The position numbers and the translations under genes were made by a program. The notes beneath the pieces are model-generated. The model made no database searches. It was not told where the DNA came from and saw only the letters and a list, made by a program, of their open reading frames with translations. Positions 27,465 to 36,057 of a stretch of 64,000 nucleotides of DNA are shown here, piece by piece (positions within the stretch are counted from its first letter, which is position 1; each line of letters begins with the position of its first letter). The stretch lies in assembly GCA_018608405.1 (NCBI GenBank), contig JABAZP010000036.1, positions 62,001 to 126,000 on the forward strand, given 5' to 3'. The DNA comes from Flavobacteriales bacterium. GTDB taxonomy: Bacteria > Bacteroidota > Bacteroidia > Flavobacteriales_E > Vicingaceae.

Positions 27465-28211
27465 TTAGTGCCTATTTTTCAATGACTTCCATAACACTCT
27501 AAAACCAATTGTCGGTGCAGGGAATTCAGCTTTGAAAGTTTCTGAACTTAATGGTAGAGTCGGTGCGCCCTTAAAGGCATAGTCAATAGTTCTCCAGTTA
27601 TTTCCATTCGCAGTGTTTTCTTCTTTTAACCATTCACTTACGTTTGTACTCATATGTTTTATTGGAGTTGACTTTAGCTCAGGAAACTCAGTTCTGCATA
27701 CTAGGAAATGTTTTTCGCACTCATCTGAATTGATATACTCCATCATTTGGATCACGTTTTGACTGTTTCCTAGATCAGACATAAGATCATCGGCGGACCA
27801 GCCGTTTGCTTCCATATTAGAGTCTGATTTTGCTTTTTCAAGAAAGAAAAGTTTGTCGAACAACTCAATTTTATCGCTGTATTTGTTGTATGCAAGAAGC
27901 CACTCCTTTTTGCTTGGTAAGCGAAAAACTACTTTTTTAAATTCTTTTTCATTGCTATCATTGTATTTTTTGGTAAGCCACCTGCAGTAAGCTTCTGCTC
28001 CTGCCTGACTAATATTTACGACAGGCATATTTTTTATATAACCATAGGTATCGTGGAATGCTTCATAATAAGACTTGAAGGGTTTCAAATTCATCCATTC
28101 TTCTTGATAAACTTTTGTCAAAAGGTCATTTTGCCCATTGATTTCATTAAGGAATGTTTGATATTCACCGACAGAGCATTCAGTTTTGGAAATATACATA
28201 GAGTCTTTCAT
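27465..28211 (-). CDS. SUMF1/formylglycine-generating-enzyme-fold protein, possibly 5'-truncated
   Basis: A 248-residue protein with the FGE-sulfatase (SUMF1) fold: YISKTECSVGEYQTFL at the start, PVVNISQAGAEAYCRWL, VVFRLPSKKEWLLAY, STNVSEWLKEE and PTIGFRVLW at the end. It is related in fold to GldK at 51.7 kb but is shorter and clearly distinct. The ATG at 28211 falls directly before the first conserved strand, and no signal peptide is present, although most relatives are exported. The same frame stays open for 19 more codons upstream (to 28268, just after a TAA) without an ATG, GTG or TTG. Either the 5' end is lost or an unusual start is used. Function unknown. Confidence 0.7.
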   Translation of the reverse strand: MKDSMYISKTECSVGEYQTFLNEINGQNDLLTKVYQEEWMNLKPFKSYYEAFHDTYGYIKNMPVVNISQAGAEAYCRWLTKKYNDSNEKEFKKVVFRLPSKKEWLLAYNKYSDKIELFDKLFFLEKAKSDSNMEANGWSADDLMSDLGNSQNVIQMMEYINSDECEKHFLVCRTEFPELKSTPIKHMSTNVSEWLKEENTANGNNWRTIDYAFKGAPTLPLSSETFKAEFPAPTIGFRVLWKSLKNRH

Positions 28212-28334
28212 TGGCAGAAAGTTGCTATTGGCAAACTTTCCGTTGAGAAAGATAGAAAATGCAGTAATTTAGAATAATTACTTGTAGCAAGGATTTTCAA
28301 TGGTTTCTTGTGACTAGCAGGAAGAGCTCAAACG

Positions 28335-28367
28335 AAAAGAGCCATTCACTTTTGGTGAATGGCTCTT
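28335..28367 (-). terminator. Terminator after dnaK
   Basis: A 13-bp perfect inverted repeat (AAGAGCCATTCAC at 28337-28349 with its complement at 28355-28367) has a 5-base loop and a short T run on the minus strand, 28 bases past the dnaK stop. Confidence 0.82.
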
Positions 28368-28394
28368 CATACTCTCAATGGTATTTTTCGAAGC

Positions 28395-30302
28395 TTACTT
28401 CTTCTCTTCGTCTTCTACCTCTTCAAAGTCAACATCCGTAACTTCATCTTCGGTAGCTTCGGCACCGTCTGTAGGCTGCCCTCCGGCTGCACCTTCAGCA
28501 CCACCTTGTGCGTACATTTCCTGAGAAGCAGCTTGGAATACTGTATTCAATTTCTCCATTGCTGGATTAATCGCTGCAATATCCTTCGCTTCGTGTGCTT
28601 TTTTCAATTCTGCCAAAGCGCTCTCGATTGGCTCTTTTTTGTCGGCAGGAAGTTTGTCGCCAAACTCACTCATTTGCTTTTCAGTTTGGAAAATCAAACT
28701 GTCTGCACTGTTAAGCTTGTCAATTTCTTCTTTTGCTTTGTTATCTGCGTCAGCATTTTCTTCTGCTTCACGCTTCATTTTTGCAATCTCTTCCTCACTT
28801 AAACCTGAAGATGCTTCAATTCTAATTGTTTGCTCTTTGCCAGTTTTCTTATCTTTCGCAGCAACGTTCAATATACCGTTTGAGTCGATGTCAAAAGTTA
28901 CTTCAATTTGTGGCTCTCCTCTTCTTGATGGAGGAATTCCATCTAAGTGGAACCTACCAATTGTCTTGTTTCCATTGGCCATTGGTCGCTCACCTTGTAA
29001 GATGTGAATCTCAACAGAAGGTTGATTGTCAGCAGCAGTTGAAAACGTTTCAGACTTTTTCGTTGGGATTGTAGTATTAGCTTCGATTAGTTTGGTCATT
29101 ACACCACCCATTGTTTCGATACCGAGAGAAAGAGGAGTAACGTCCAATAAAAGAACATCTTTCACTTCACCAGTTAATACACCTCCTTGAATAGCTGCAC
29201 CAATTGCAACAACCTCATCTGGGTTGACCCCTTTTGAAGGCTCTTTTCCAAAGAATGCTTTTACAGCATCTTGTATGGCAGGTATTCTTGTTGATCCTCC
29301 CACTAAAATTACCTCGTCTATATCTGAAACTTTCATTCCGGCAGACTCAAGCGCTTTTTTACACGGCTCAATTGTTCTTTTGATTAAGCTATCTGCTAAT
29401 TGCTCAAATTTTGATCTGCTTAAGCTTCTTACCAAGTGTTTTGGTCCTGATGCCGTTGCTGTAACGTAAGGTAAATTAATTTCCGCCTGACTAGAACTTG
29501 ATAGCTCAATTTTTGCCTTTTCAGCAGCTTCTTTTAATCTTTGAAGTGCCATTGGATCTTTTCTTAAGTCAATGCTTTCTTCATTCTCAAACTCTTTCGC
29601 TAACCAGTCAATAATTACATCGTCAAAGTCATCTCCTCCTAAGTGTGTATCACCATCGGTAGATTTTACTTCAAATACACCATCTCCCAATTCTAAGATT
29701 GAAACATCATGTGTTCCACCACCACAGTCAAAAACTGCAATGTTCACATCACTTGACTTTTTATCAAGCCCATATGCTAGTGAAGCTGCAGTTGGTTCGT
29801 TGATAATTCTTTTTACTGTTAATCCAGCTATTTCTCCTGCTTCTTTTGTTGCTTGTCTTTGTGCATCGTTAAAGTAAGCTGGAACAGTAATTACTGCCTC
29901 AGTAACGGTAGTTCCTAAGTAATCTTCTGCTGTTTTCTTCATTTTTTGAAGAACCATGGCAGAAATTTCTTGAGGAGTATACATTCTGTCGTCAATTTTT
30001 ACTCTAGGAGTATCGTTGTCGCCTTTTACCACTTTATAAGGCACTCTGCCTAACTCTTTCTCTACTTCAGAAAATTTACTTCCCATAAATCTCTTAATGG
30101 AGTAAATCGTTTTAGTAGGGTTTGTAATGGCTTGTCTTTTTGCGGTGTCACCTACCTTTCTTTCGCCGCCTTCAATAAAAGCAACGATAGAAGGAGTAGT
30201 TCTTTTCCCTTCACTGTTAGGAATAACAACTGGCTCGTTTCCTTCCATTACTGAAACACAAGAGTTCGTTGTACCTAAATCAATTCCAATTATTTTACTC
30301 AT
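28395..30302 (-). CDS. dnaK: Chaperone DnaK (Hsp70)
   Basis: A 635-residue Hsp70 that binds unfolded peptides under ATP control with DnaJ and GrpE. The ATPase domain starts [18 protein letters not shown] and contains the Hsp70 signatures [18 protein letters not shown] and [14 protein letters not shown]. The linker is [19 protein letters not shown]. The substrate-binding domain and helical lid follow, with an acidic Gly-rich tail ending EVEDEEKK. Note Cys and His in [10 protein letters not shown], where many species have DLGGGTFDVS; such variants occur in Bacteroidota. It is a single-gene unit with its own terminator. Neither dnaJ nor grpE is nearby. Upstream elements shared with groES are listed separately. 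Confidence 0.98.
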   Translation of the reverse strand: MSKIIGIDLGTTNSCVSVMEGNEPVVIPNSEGKRTTPSIVAFIEGGERKVGDTAKRQAITNPTKTIYSIKRFMGSKFSEVEKELGRVPYKVVKGDNDTPRVKIDDRMYTPQEISAMVLQKMKKTAEDYLGTTVTEAVITVPAYFNDAQRQATKEAGEIAGLTVKRIINEPTAASLAYGLDKKSSDVNIAVFDCGGGTHDVSILELGDGVFEVKSTDGDTHLGGDDFDDVIIDWLAKEFENEESIDLRKDPMALQRLKEAAEKAKIELSSSSQAEINLPYVTATASGPKHLVRSLSRSKFEQLADSLIKRTIEPCKKALESAGMKVSDIDEVILVGGSTRIPAIQDAVKAFFGKEPSKGVNPDEVVAIGAAIQGGVLTGEVKDVLLLDVTPLSLGIETMGGVMTKLIEANTTIPTKKSETFSTAADNQPSVEIHILQGERPMANGNKTIGRFHLDGIPPSRRGEPQIEVTFDIDSNGILNVAAKDKKTGKEQTIRIEASSGLSEEEIAKMKREAEENADADNKAKEEIDKLNSADSLIFQTEKQMSEFGDKLPADKKEPIESALAELKKAHEAKDIAAINPAMEKLNTVFQAASQEMYAQGGAEGAAGGQPTDGAEATEDEVTDVDFEEVEDEEKK

Positions 30303-30348
30303 ATCTATTGTTTATTTAAATTCAAATTTTGTAATCTGAGATTCAATA

Positions 30349-30364
30349 GTCAATGAATATGCCA
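30349..30364 (-). promoter_or_regulatory. Candidate dnaK promoter, sigma-54-like -24/-12 sequence
   Basis: On the minus strand, TGGCATATTCATTGAC has the TGGCA and TTG blocks of the sigma-54 pattern (TGGCAC-N5-TTGC) at correct spacing, with two mismatches. It lies 47 bases before the dnaK ATG. An alternative reading is a housekeeping promoter: TTG at 30351-30353 and AAAATTTG (one mismatch to TAnnTTTG) at 30323-30330, 20 bases apart. Confidence 0.3.
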
Positions 30365-30367
30365 TTT

Positions 30368-30404
30368 AAAAAAAAATGACAAATTGTGAAAATCTGTCAT
30401 TTTT
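30368..30404 (-). terminator. Hairpin terminator after the DUF4249-like lipoprotein gene
   Basis: A perfect 10-bp inverted repeat AAAAATGACA / TGTCATTTTT with a 13-base loop is followed on the minus strand by nine T. It terminates the lipoprotein transcript, whose gene ends at 30449, and lies between a palindrome (30426) and the dnaK start. Confidence 0.7.
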
Positions 30405-30425
30405 AGTAGTCTTTTAAAAGATGTT

Positions 30426-30442
30426 TGTCACGAAATGTGACA
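30426..30442 (-). promoter_or_regulatory. Palindrome shared with the groES upstream region
   Basis: TGTCACGAAATGTGACA has 6-bp perfect arms (TGTCAC / GTGACA). On the minus strand it reads CTGTCAC-N6-TGACA, the same pattern as at 42052-42068 upstream of groES. It lies 124 bases before the dnaK ATG. It is a candidate operator or enhancer; binding factor unknown. Confidence 0.4.
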
Positions 30443-30448
30443 GAATGT

Positions 30449-31453
30449 CTACTCGAACTCGAAGCCTCTGTCTCCGTAGGTGTCAATGATATAACCTTTT
30501 GTATCACCACTTAGGCTAATTTTAACCGTAGTAATATTTCGAGATGCGAACAAGCCAATTCCATTCGTAATGTTAGTGTAGTCTGGCCTTACCTGAGCCA
30601 ACCCATCTATTGGACCATTAACATCTCTATAAAGGGTATAATCTGCATCCGCAGCCTCTAGAATTATATCTATGCCATCATCTAAAACTAATCGTTTAGG
30701 AGGGTTAAGGCCAATGGGAATATTTGCTTCAAGAGCAGTGAAAAACTTTTGCCCTTCAAAAATAAATGGAAAATTCACCACACCTAATGTAGGGTTTAAA
30801 TTGGAAGTTAGTGGGATTCTAATCGATTTTACGACACTATCTACATTAACTATTTCCAAGTAATTGAAAACCATGGTAGCCGAAAACTCTCCAACGTTTT
30901 CAGACGTTAGAAATTCAAACCTTTCGTCGATAATGATTTTCGATCGAGGGTCAATTAGACTTATTTTTCCACGTCTCCTGATATCCGGTTCAGCTAACGT
31001 AACACCACTTGTAACCACCGCTTCCCCGGTTGTTGTTGTTGCAGTGCCATTCAATTTGTCAACCGTTAAGGTATACCTTGTATTTTCTTTTACAATTGCG
31101 TCAGAATAATAAGCCTCGTTTCTTTCGGTAGTAAAAAGACCACTTACTTTTGGTCGAAGTATTTTAGTCATCTTGAATTGCTGGACAACCTCATTATCTT
31201 TATTAAATTCATTTAACGAAATATCTAAACTATCGTAATAAAGATTGTTTGGGTCTTGACCCAATTGAATTGCACCGGTTTCATCGTCTAGGAAAGTTTT
31301 GGTCACCTTTACAAATTGGGTATCACTTCCGGGGTCAATTAAACCTAGAATAAATGTATTTTCCTCAAACTCTGCATTCACCTCCACTTCGTTCTCGCAA
31401 GAAAAAAGGGTTGAAATCAAAACAATACTCGCTGCTACCTTTATCAAATTCAT
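30449..31453 (-). CDS. Lipoprotein, DUF4249-like
   Basis: A 334-residue predicted lipoprotein. The signal peptide ends in a lipobox LFSC (Cys19), followed by an acidic stretch [12 protein letters not shown]. The rest is beta-rich with an N-terminal Ig/carboxypeptidase-like region ([11 protein letters not shown]). It resembles the DUF4249 family of Bacteroidota surface lipoproteins, whose function is unknown. Assignment to that family is by overall look, not by a decisive motif. It ends 147 bases before dnaK in the same orientation with a terminator between, and is divergent from panB across 73 bases. Confidence 0.7.
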   Translation of the reverse strand: MNLIKVAASIVLISTLFSCENEVEVNAEFEENTFILGLIDPGSDTQFVKVTKTFLDDETGAIQLGQDPNNLYYDSLDISLNEFNKDNEVVQQFKMTKILRPKVSGLFTTERNEAYYSDAIVKENTRYTLTVDKLNGTATTTTGEAVVTSGVTLAEPDIRRRGKISLIDPRSKIIIDERFEFLTSENVGEFSATMVFNYLEIVNVDSVVKSIRIPLTSNLNPTLGVVNFPFIFEGQKFFTALEANIPIGLNPPKRLVLDDGIDIILEAADADYTLYRDVNGPIDGLAQVRPDYTNITNGIGLFASRNITTVKISLSGDTKGYIIDTYGDRGFEFE

Positions 31454-31526
31454 AGTTCCAAAATTACCAATTATTCATTATCACATTCTATTTTGTAGTT
31501 TTGTTCAGACAACAGAAACAACCCCT

Positions 31527-32348
31527 ATGTCCACCGCTAAAAGTCAAAAAGAGAAAAAAGTTACAACTCACGTGCTTCAAGAGATGAAGAGCAGGGGTGA
31601 AAAAATTTCAATGTTAACTGCTTATGACTTCTCTATGGCCAGAATAGTTGATGCGGCAGGAATAGATGTTATTTTAGTCGGCGATTCTGCGTCAAATGTT
31701 ATGGCAGGTCATGAAACAACTTTACCCATAACACTTGATCAGATGATTTATCATGCATCATCAGTGGTTAGAGCGGTTAGTCGCTGTTTGGTTGTAGTTG
31801 ATCTTCCATTTGGAACCTATCAAGGTAATTCGAAAGAAGCATTGACTTCTGCAATTCGAATTATGAAAGAGTCCGGAGGGCATGCAGTGAAGATGGAAGG
31901 GGGAGATGAGATTATTGAATCTGTTGAACGAATCCTTTCTGCCGGAATACCCGTAATGGGACATTTGGGCCTCACTCCACAATCCATTTATAAGTTTGGG
32001 ACATACGTAGTACGAGCGAAAGAAGATGCAGAAGCAAAGAAGTTAATCGAAGATGCTCTTGCATTAGAGGAAGCGGGATGCTTTGCAATAGTATTGGAAA
32101 AAATACCTTTTAAATTGGCAAAAATGGTCGCTGATAAAGTCAACATTCCTGTGATTGGTATTGGAGCTGGCAATGGTGTAGATGGGCAAGTTTTAGTAAT
32201 TCATGATATGTTGGGCATTAATAATGAATTTAGTCCTCGTTTCCTTAGACGTTACAACGATTTGTATTTAGGGATTAAAGATTCAGTTGAAAGGTATATA
32301 ACTGATGTTAAGTCAACGGATTTTCCAAATGAAAAGGAGCAGTATTAA
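31527..32348 (+). CDS. panB: 3-methyl-2-oxobutanoate hydroxymethyltransferase
   Basis: A 273-residue ketopantoate hydroxymethyltransferase, first enzyme of pantothenate (coenzyme A) synthesis, using methylene-tetrahydrofolate and Mg2+. Motifs: [30 protein letters not shown] (in part), [45 protein letters not shown] and [22 protein letters not shown], covering the metal and substrate loops. The open frame extends upstream to 31299, but ATG at 31527 gives the family-type start [20 protein letters not shown]. The longer version would run antisense into the lipoprotein gene. No panC or panD is adjacent. It is followed after 3 bases by the PD40 gene. Confidence 0.96.
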   Translation: MSTAKSQKEKKVTTHVLQEMKSRGEKISMLTAYDFSMARIVDAAGIDVILVGDSASNVMAGHETTLPITLDQMIYHASSVVRAVSRCLVVVDLPFGTYQGNSKEALTSAIRIMKESGGHAVKMEGGDEIIESVERILSAGIPVMGHLGLTPQSIYKFGTYVVRAKEDAEAKKLIEDALALEEAGCFAIVLEKIPFKLAKMVADKVNIPVIGIGAGNGVDGQVLVIHDMLGINNEFSPRFLRRYNDLYLGIKDSVERYITDVKSTDFPNEKEQY

Positions 32349-32351
32349 CAA

Positions 32352-33913
32352 ATGAAAAAAAACCTTCTTTTTACTTTTATTATTCTCTGTGCTGTGCAGT
32401 TGAAAGCACAGTACGTAGGGATATATGACGTAAATGAAGGAAACTGCGATTTTTTTGTAAAAGATAGGAATTGGCCCGAGGTGGTAAAGTGCTTCTCAGA
32501 GCTTTGGGAAAATGATACTTCAAGTAAAGAGTATAAGTATAAATTAGCCAAGGGCTACACTTATTCAAATATAGACAAGAGTAGGGGATTAGCTCTTTTG
32601 CTTGAACTTGAGGCAAGTAATTTTTCTGCAGAAGATTTTCAAGAAGTATTAGCTCAGGCTTATTTTTTTAACTATAATTTTCGAAAGCAAAGAGCTTGTT
32701 CATTGACCTTGAGGAAAACGCAAAGGACTCCGAGTTAAAAATGAAATATAAGAAGCTTATTAAGCAATGTGATTTTGCTCAAAAAATGATTGCGAAACCG
32801 GTAGCTGTAGACTTTGAAAATCTGGGTAAAAATGTAAATTCAGATGCGCCGGACTTTTTACCATATGTAAATCCTGATGAGTCTAACCTATATTTTACCA
32901 CGAAGCGATCGGGAGTTGTAGGTAATTTAGGTTCTAGTGACGGATTTAAAACTGCTGATATCTATTACGTAAAGCACAAGAGAAATAATTACTCAAGAGC
33001 TCGTTCGGTTGGACCTCCAAACACCTATGGTAACGAATTTACAGCAGGAAATTCAGAAAATGGGAATTACTTAGTTTACACGGTGAATAACGATGAAGTT
33101 TACTATGATTTATTTGTAAGTGAATTAGGTAGGCGATCATATATGGTTGCTGAACCCATAAACTACGAAGAGCTTGCTAAATCTGCAGAGCAAGGCGCAT
33201 CATTGACCAATAACGGTCAACATTTTTATTTTTCAAGTGATATGGATGGAGGAATTGGAGGGTATGACTTGTACGTTATCAAAAGACTTCCAAATGGAAA
33301 CTGGGGCCAACCTATGAATTTAGGTGCAACAATCAATACGGAAGGGAATGAGAAATACCCTATGATCACAGATAATGGGAAAACACTCTATTTTAGCTCA
33401 GATACTCATTTAGGAATGGGAGGAATGGATTTATTTAAATGTTCTAGCATTGAAAATGAACAAAGGAAGTGGCAAGATCCAATCAACTTGGGTCACCCAA
33501 TTAATACTCCTTTCGATGACTTAAATATATCGTATGCCAAAAATCGACGCTATGCTTACATGGCAAAGCGATTTGACGATAGCTTTGGAGATTTGGATAT
33601 TTATAGGTTAACTTTTTATGATGAAAAGGATGAATATACCTTACTTTCAGGTAGAATATTGAACCAAGATTCAGCAATTGTTAAGGCAGATGTTACGGTT
33701 GAAGTTTTTGATGAAGAAACAGGAAATTTGATTGGGACGTATGTCAATAATCAGGAAAATGGAAAATATTCAGCAATTTTAGCACCAGGTAAGTACTTCA
33801 TAGAGATAGTGGGCCTTGAAGGGTTTAAGGCCTATCAAAAGGAATTGGAGGTTTTAGGTAAAAACGATCGATCAGAGTTGAGGGTGTTAGATTTAATTGT
33901 TGAACAAGAATAA
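32352..33913 (+). pseudogene. PD40 (WD40-like propeller)/TPR exported protein interrupted by a -1 frameshift
   Basis: Two overlapping frames together make one protein of about 520 residues. The first (32352-32738) has a signal peptide (LLFTFIILCAVQLKAQ) and TPR-like helices. It runs correctly to TTTCGAAAG at 32679-32687. From 32687 the frame one base back continues GCA AAG AGC TTG TTC, completing a TPR helix, then PD40 blades (NLYFTTKRSG, HFYFSSDMDGGIGGYDLYV, KTLYFSSDTHLGMGGMDLF) and a carboxypeptidase-like C-terminal domain. There is no OmpA domain, unlike many relatives. No standard slippery heptamer is at the junction, so a one-base deletion or sequencing error is likelier than programmed shifting. 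It follows panB by 3 bases and precedes the RluA gene by 6. Confidence 0.8.
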
Positions 33914-33919
33914 TAGTCT

Positions 33920-34618
33920 GTGTCAAAAAATCAGTTTCAAGTTTTATTTGAGGATAATCATTTGTTGGCGGTTAGCAAACCATCCGGTATGTTAACTCAA
34001 GGTGATCGCACAAGAGACAAGCCTTTAAATGAGCTTGCTAAAGAGTTTTTAAAAGAGAAGTACAAAAAGCCAGGGGATGTATATTTAGGTGTACCTCATC
34101 GAATTGACAGGCCTACAAGTGGTCTGGTTTTGTTGGCAAAGACCTCTAAAGCTTTGGTGAGGCTCAATAAAATGTTTCAAGAAAAACAAATACAAAAAAC
34201 ATATTGGGCGGTGGTTAAAAATAAGCCGCAAAATAGCGAAGGAACATTGGTGCATTTTTTAGTTCGGAATCCAGAAAAGAATAAAAGTACTGCACATGAT
34301 AATGAGGTGAAGGGTTCTAAAAGAGCTGAATTGTCGTATAGGGTGAAACTAAGCCTAGATAATTATCATTTGTTGGAAGTTTATCCAAAAACCGGACGAC
34401 ACCATCAAATTAGAAGTCAACTTTCTGCGATAGGTTCGCCGATTAAAGGAGATGTAAAATATGGTTTTGATAGAACGAATAGTGATGCATCAATCCATTT
34501 ACATGCACGTTCTATCGAATTTATTCATCCCGTGTCAAAGGAAAAGCAAAAAATATCCGCTCCAGCGCCTAAATCAGATGCCGTTTGGAAGGCTTGCTCC
34601 AAATTGCTAAAAGCTTAA
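33920..34618 (+). CDS. RluA-family pseudouridine synthase
   Basis: A 232-residue RNA pseudouridine synthase of the RluA/RsuA superfamily. The catalytic motif HRIDRPTSGLVLLAKT (active Asp about residue 58) is present, together with KTYWAVV and LLEVYPKTGRHHQIRSQLS (motif with conserved Arg and His). There is no N-terminal S4 domain, so it belongs to the short forms that modify rRNA or tRNA. The exact target is not readable. The start is GTG at 33920. The stop overlaps the convergent arfB stop by 4 bases. Confidence 0.9.
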   Translation: MSKNQFQVLFEDNHLLAVSKPSGMLTQGDRTRDKPLNELAKEFLKEKYKKPGDVYLGVPHRIDRPTSGLVLLAKTSKALVRLNKMFQEKQIQKTYWAVVKNKPQNSEGTLVHFLVRNPEKNKSTAHDNEVKGSKRAELSYRVKLSLDNYHLLEVYPKTGRHHQIRSQLSAIGSPIKGDVKYGFDRTNSDASIHLHARSIEFIHPVSKEKQKISAPAPKSDAVWKACSKLLKA

Positions 34619-35013
34619 AAGTCAGATTTCCGGTTTTGTTTTATTTCAGACCTTCTTTTCTTTTCTTTTAACCTTTTTCTTATCGCAGCCTTCGATGGTT
34701 TGCTAGCTTTTCTTTTTGCGGGTGTTACCAAAGCTCTGGTAATGGTGCTGTAAAATTTCTTTATGCAGTTTACTTTGTTTTTCAACTGAGATCTTGTTGC
34801 TTCACTGCTAATTTGAAGCACACCGTCTTGGGACAAAGTTCGTTTCGATGTGATCAGTGCTTTTTCATCATCATTTAAAATTCTTGATTCGCGAACATTG
34901 AAAAATAGGGTCACCCTGCTTTCCGTTTTATTCACGTGTTGTCCACCTTTTCCGCTGCTTCGACTGGTTTTGAAGTGCAGTTCATCAGAAAAATCTTTTT
35001 TTACCAAATTCAT
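34615..35013 (-). CDS. arfB: Alternative ribosome-rescue factor ArfB (YaeJ/ICT1-like)
   Basis: A 132-residue peptidyl-tRNA hydrolase that frees stalled ribosomes without stop codons. The GGQ catalytic motif sits in TSRSSGKGGQHVNKTESRV (about residues 16-34). The very basic C-terminal tail (KAAIRKRLKEKKRRSEIKQN) is what enters the empty mRNA channel in the E. coli homologue. The codon-recognition domains of RF1/RF2 are absent, and the length is right for ArfB. It converges on the RluA gene with overlapping stops, and is divergent from the TerB-like gene, 76 bases away. Confidence 0.94.
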   Translation of the reverse strand: MNLVKKDFSDELHFKTSRSSGKGGQHVNKTESRVTLFFNVRESRILNDDEKALITSKRTLSQDGVLQISSEATRSQLKNKVNCIKKFYSTITRALVTPAKRKASKPSKAAIRKRLKEKKRRSEIKQNRKSDF

Positions 35014-35057
35014 GCGTTAATTTTTTGAAAAGGAATAGATACCTTCCGAAAGAAAAT

Positions 35058-35065
35058 TATCTTTG
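35058..35065 (+). promoter_or_regulatory. -7 box for the TerB-like gene
   Basis: TATCTTTG matches TAnnTTTG exactly and lies 24 bases before the ATG at 35090. No TTG was found at 17-23 bases upstream. Confidence 0.45.
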
Positions 35066-35089
35066 TGAAGGTATTAAACAAATCAAATT

Positions 35090-35557
35090 ATGGCAAAAGA
35101 AATCGACAAACTAGATCCAATAGATCGAGGTATAATTTTAAGAGCTCCTGCAGTGGTTGCGTTATTAGCAGCCGTATCGGATGATGGTATAGTTTCTGAA
35201 GATGAAAAAGCTGATGCCATTCGCTTGGCACATTTAAGAACGTATACATCTAAGCCAATCTTACACAATTATTACAAAGAGGTTGACAAATGCTTTAAAG
35301 ATGATTTTGATTTGATTTTGTCTCAATTACCGGAAGAATGGAAAGAGAAAGAGCAATTCTTAGAAAATCGATTGACAAATTTAGACCCGGTATTACAAAA
35401 GTTAGATACGGTGTATGCCGAAGAATTGATTACAAGTTTAAAGTCATTTGCAAAGCATGTTTTTAAGTCAAATTCTAATTTCTTGCAAAATTTTTTACTA
35501 CCAATTTTTACCGTCAAGATGAATGACGGTTTCGATCCAAAAATTGGTGGACGTTAA
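35090..35557 (+). CDS. TerB-like protein of unknown function
   Basis: A 155-residue, all-helical, soluble protein. Residues about 22-45 (AVVALLAAVSDDGIVSEDEK) resemble the metal-binding acidic loop of TerB/DjlA-like domains (A-x-A-DG-x-x-x-x-E). The rest has regularly spaced Leu and Lys and no membrane segment. The family assignment is tentative and no biochemical function is implied. A clear -7 box lies upstream. The next gene (SixA-like) starts 8 bases after the stop in the same direction, suggesting co-transcription. Confidence 0.62.
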   Translation: MAKEIDKLDPIDRGIILRAPAVVALLAAVSDDGIVSEDEKADAIRLAHLRTYTSKPILHNYYKEVDKCFKDDFDLILSQLPEEWKEKEQFLENRLTNLDPVLQKLDTVYAEELITSLKSFAKHVFKSNSNFLQNFLLPIFTVKMNDGFDPKIGGR

Positions 35558-35565
35558 GTATTAGT

Positions 35566-36057
35566 TTGAAACAATTATTCCTTATCAGGCATGCGAAGTC
35601 GAGTTGGGGTAATGCTCAACTGAAAGACTTTGATCGTCCATTAAATCATAGAGGTAGAGCAGCAGCCCCAGAAATGGGAGATAGACTGGTAAAGGTAGGA
35701 ATCTTTCCTGATGTTATTATTTCTAGTCCGGCTGTGCGTGCCTTGACCACTGCAAAATTAATTTCCAAAAGATTAAAAAAACAGGTCAATATTATAGAAA
35801 AGCCAGAGCTGTATCATGCTTCGACTTTTTCATTGCTGACTAGTGTCAATCAGATTGCTGATACGCTTGATACTGTATTTTTAGTAGGACATAACCCGGG
35901 GCTAACAGATTTTGCTGAATACTTGAGCGACAAGCAATTTGGAAACTTACCAACTGCAGCAATAGTAGGAATTAGGTTTGAGATTGACTCTTGGACTTTA
36001 GTTAGTGGTTCGACTGGTCATTGTTACTTCTATGACTACCCTAAGAATAATTCCTAA
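35566..36057 (+). CDS. SixA-like histidine phosphatase
   Basis: A 163-residue member of the histidine phosphatase superfamily, closest to SixA-type phosphohistidine phosphatases. The catalytic motif LFLIRHAKSSWGNAQLKDFD lies at residues 4-23 (RHAKSSW), with ISSPAVRALTTAKLI and the second catalytic His in VFLVGHNPGLTDFAEYL. Start TTG at 35566 places the motif at the very N-terminus, as usual in this family; no ATG is available. The end overlaps the convergent ilvE by 4 bases. In E. coli SixA acts on a phosphotransferase protein; the partner here is unknown. Confidence 0.9.
   Translation: MKQLFLIRHAKSSWGNAQLKDFDRPLNHRGRAAAPEMGDRLVKVGIFPDVIISSPAVRALTTAKLISKRLKKQVNIIEKPELYHASTFSLLTSVNQIADTLDTVFLVGHNPGLTDFAEYLSDKQFGNLPTAAIVGIRFEIDSWTLVSGSTGHCYFYDYPKNNS

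Noticed and set aside
27465-28211. A second GldK or GldJ
   Set aside because: It shares only the general SUMF1 fold, is far shorter, and lacks the lipobox and the long insertion.
28639-29007. Long antisense frames opposite dnaK (and similar ones opposite groEL, the M4 genes and the T9SS protein)
   Set aside because: They are shadows of strongly biased coding sequence and resemble no protein family.
31299-31526. N-terminal extension of PanB
   Set aside because: The extra residues do not belong to the family and overlap the divergent lipoprotein gene.
32679-32700. Programmed -1 ribosomal frameshifting
   Set aside because: No X-XXY-YYZ slippery sequence and no clear downstream stem were found at the junction.
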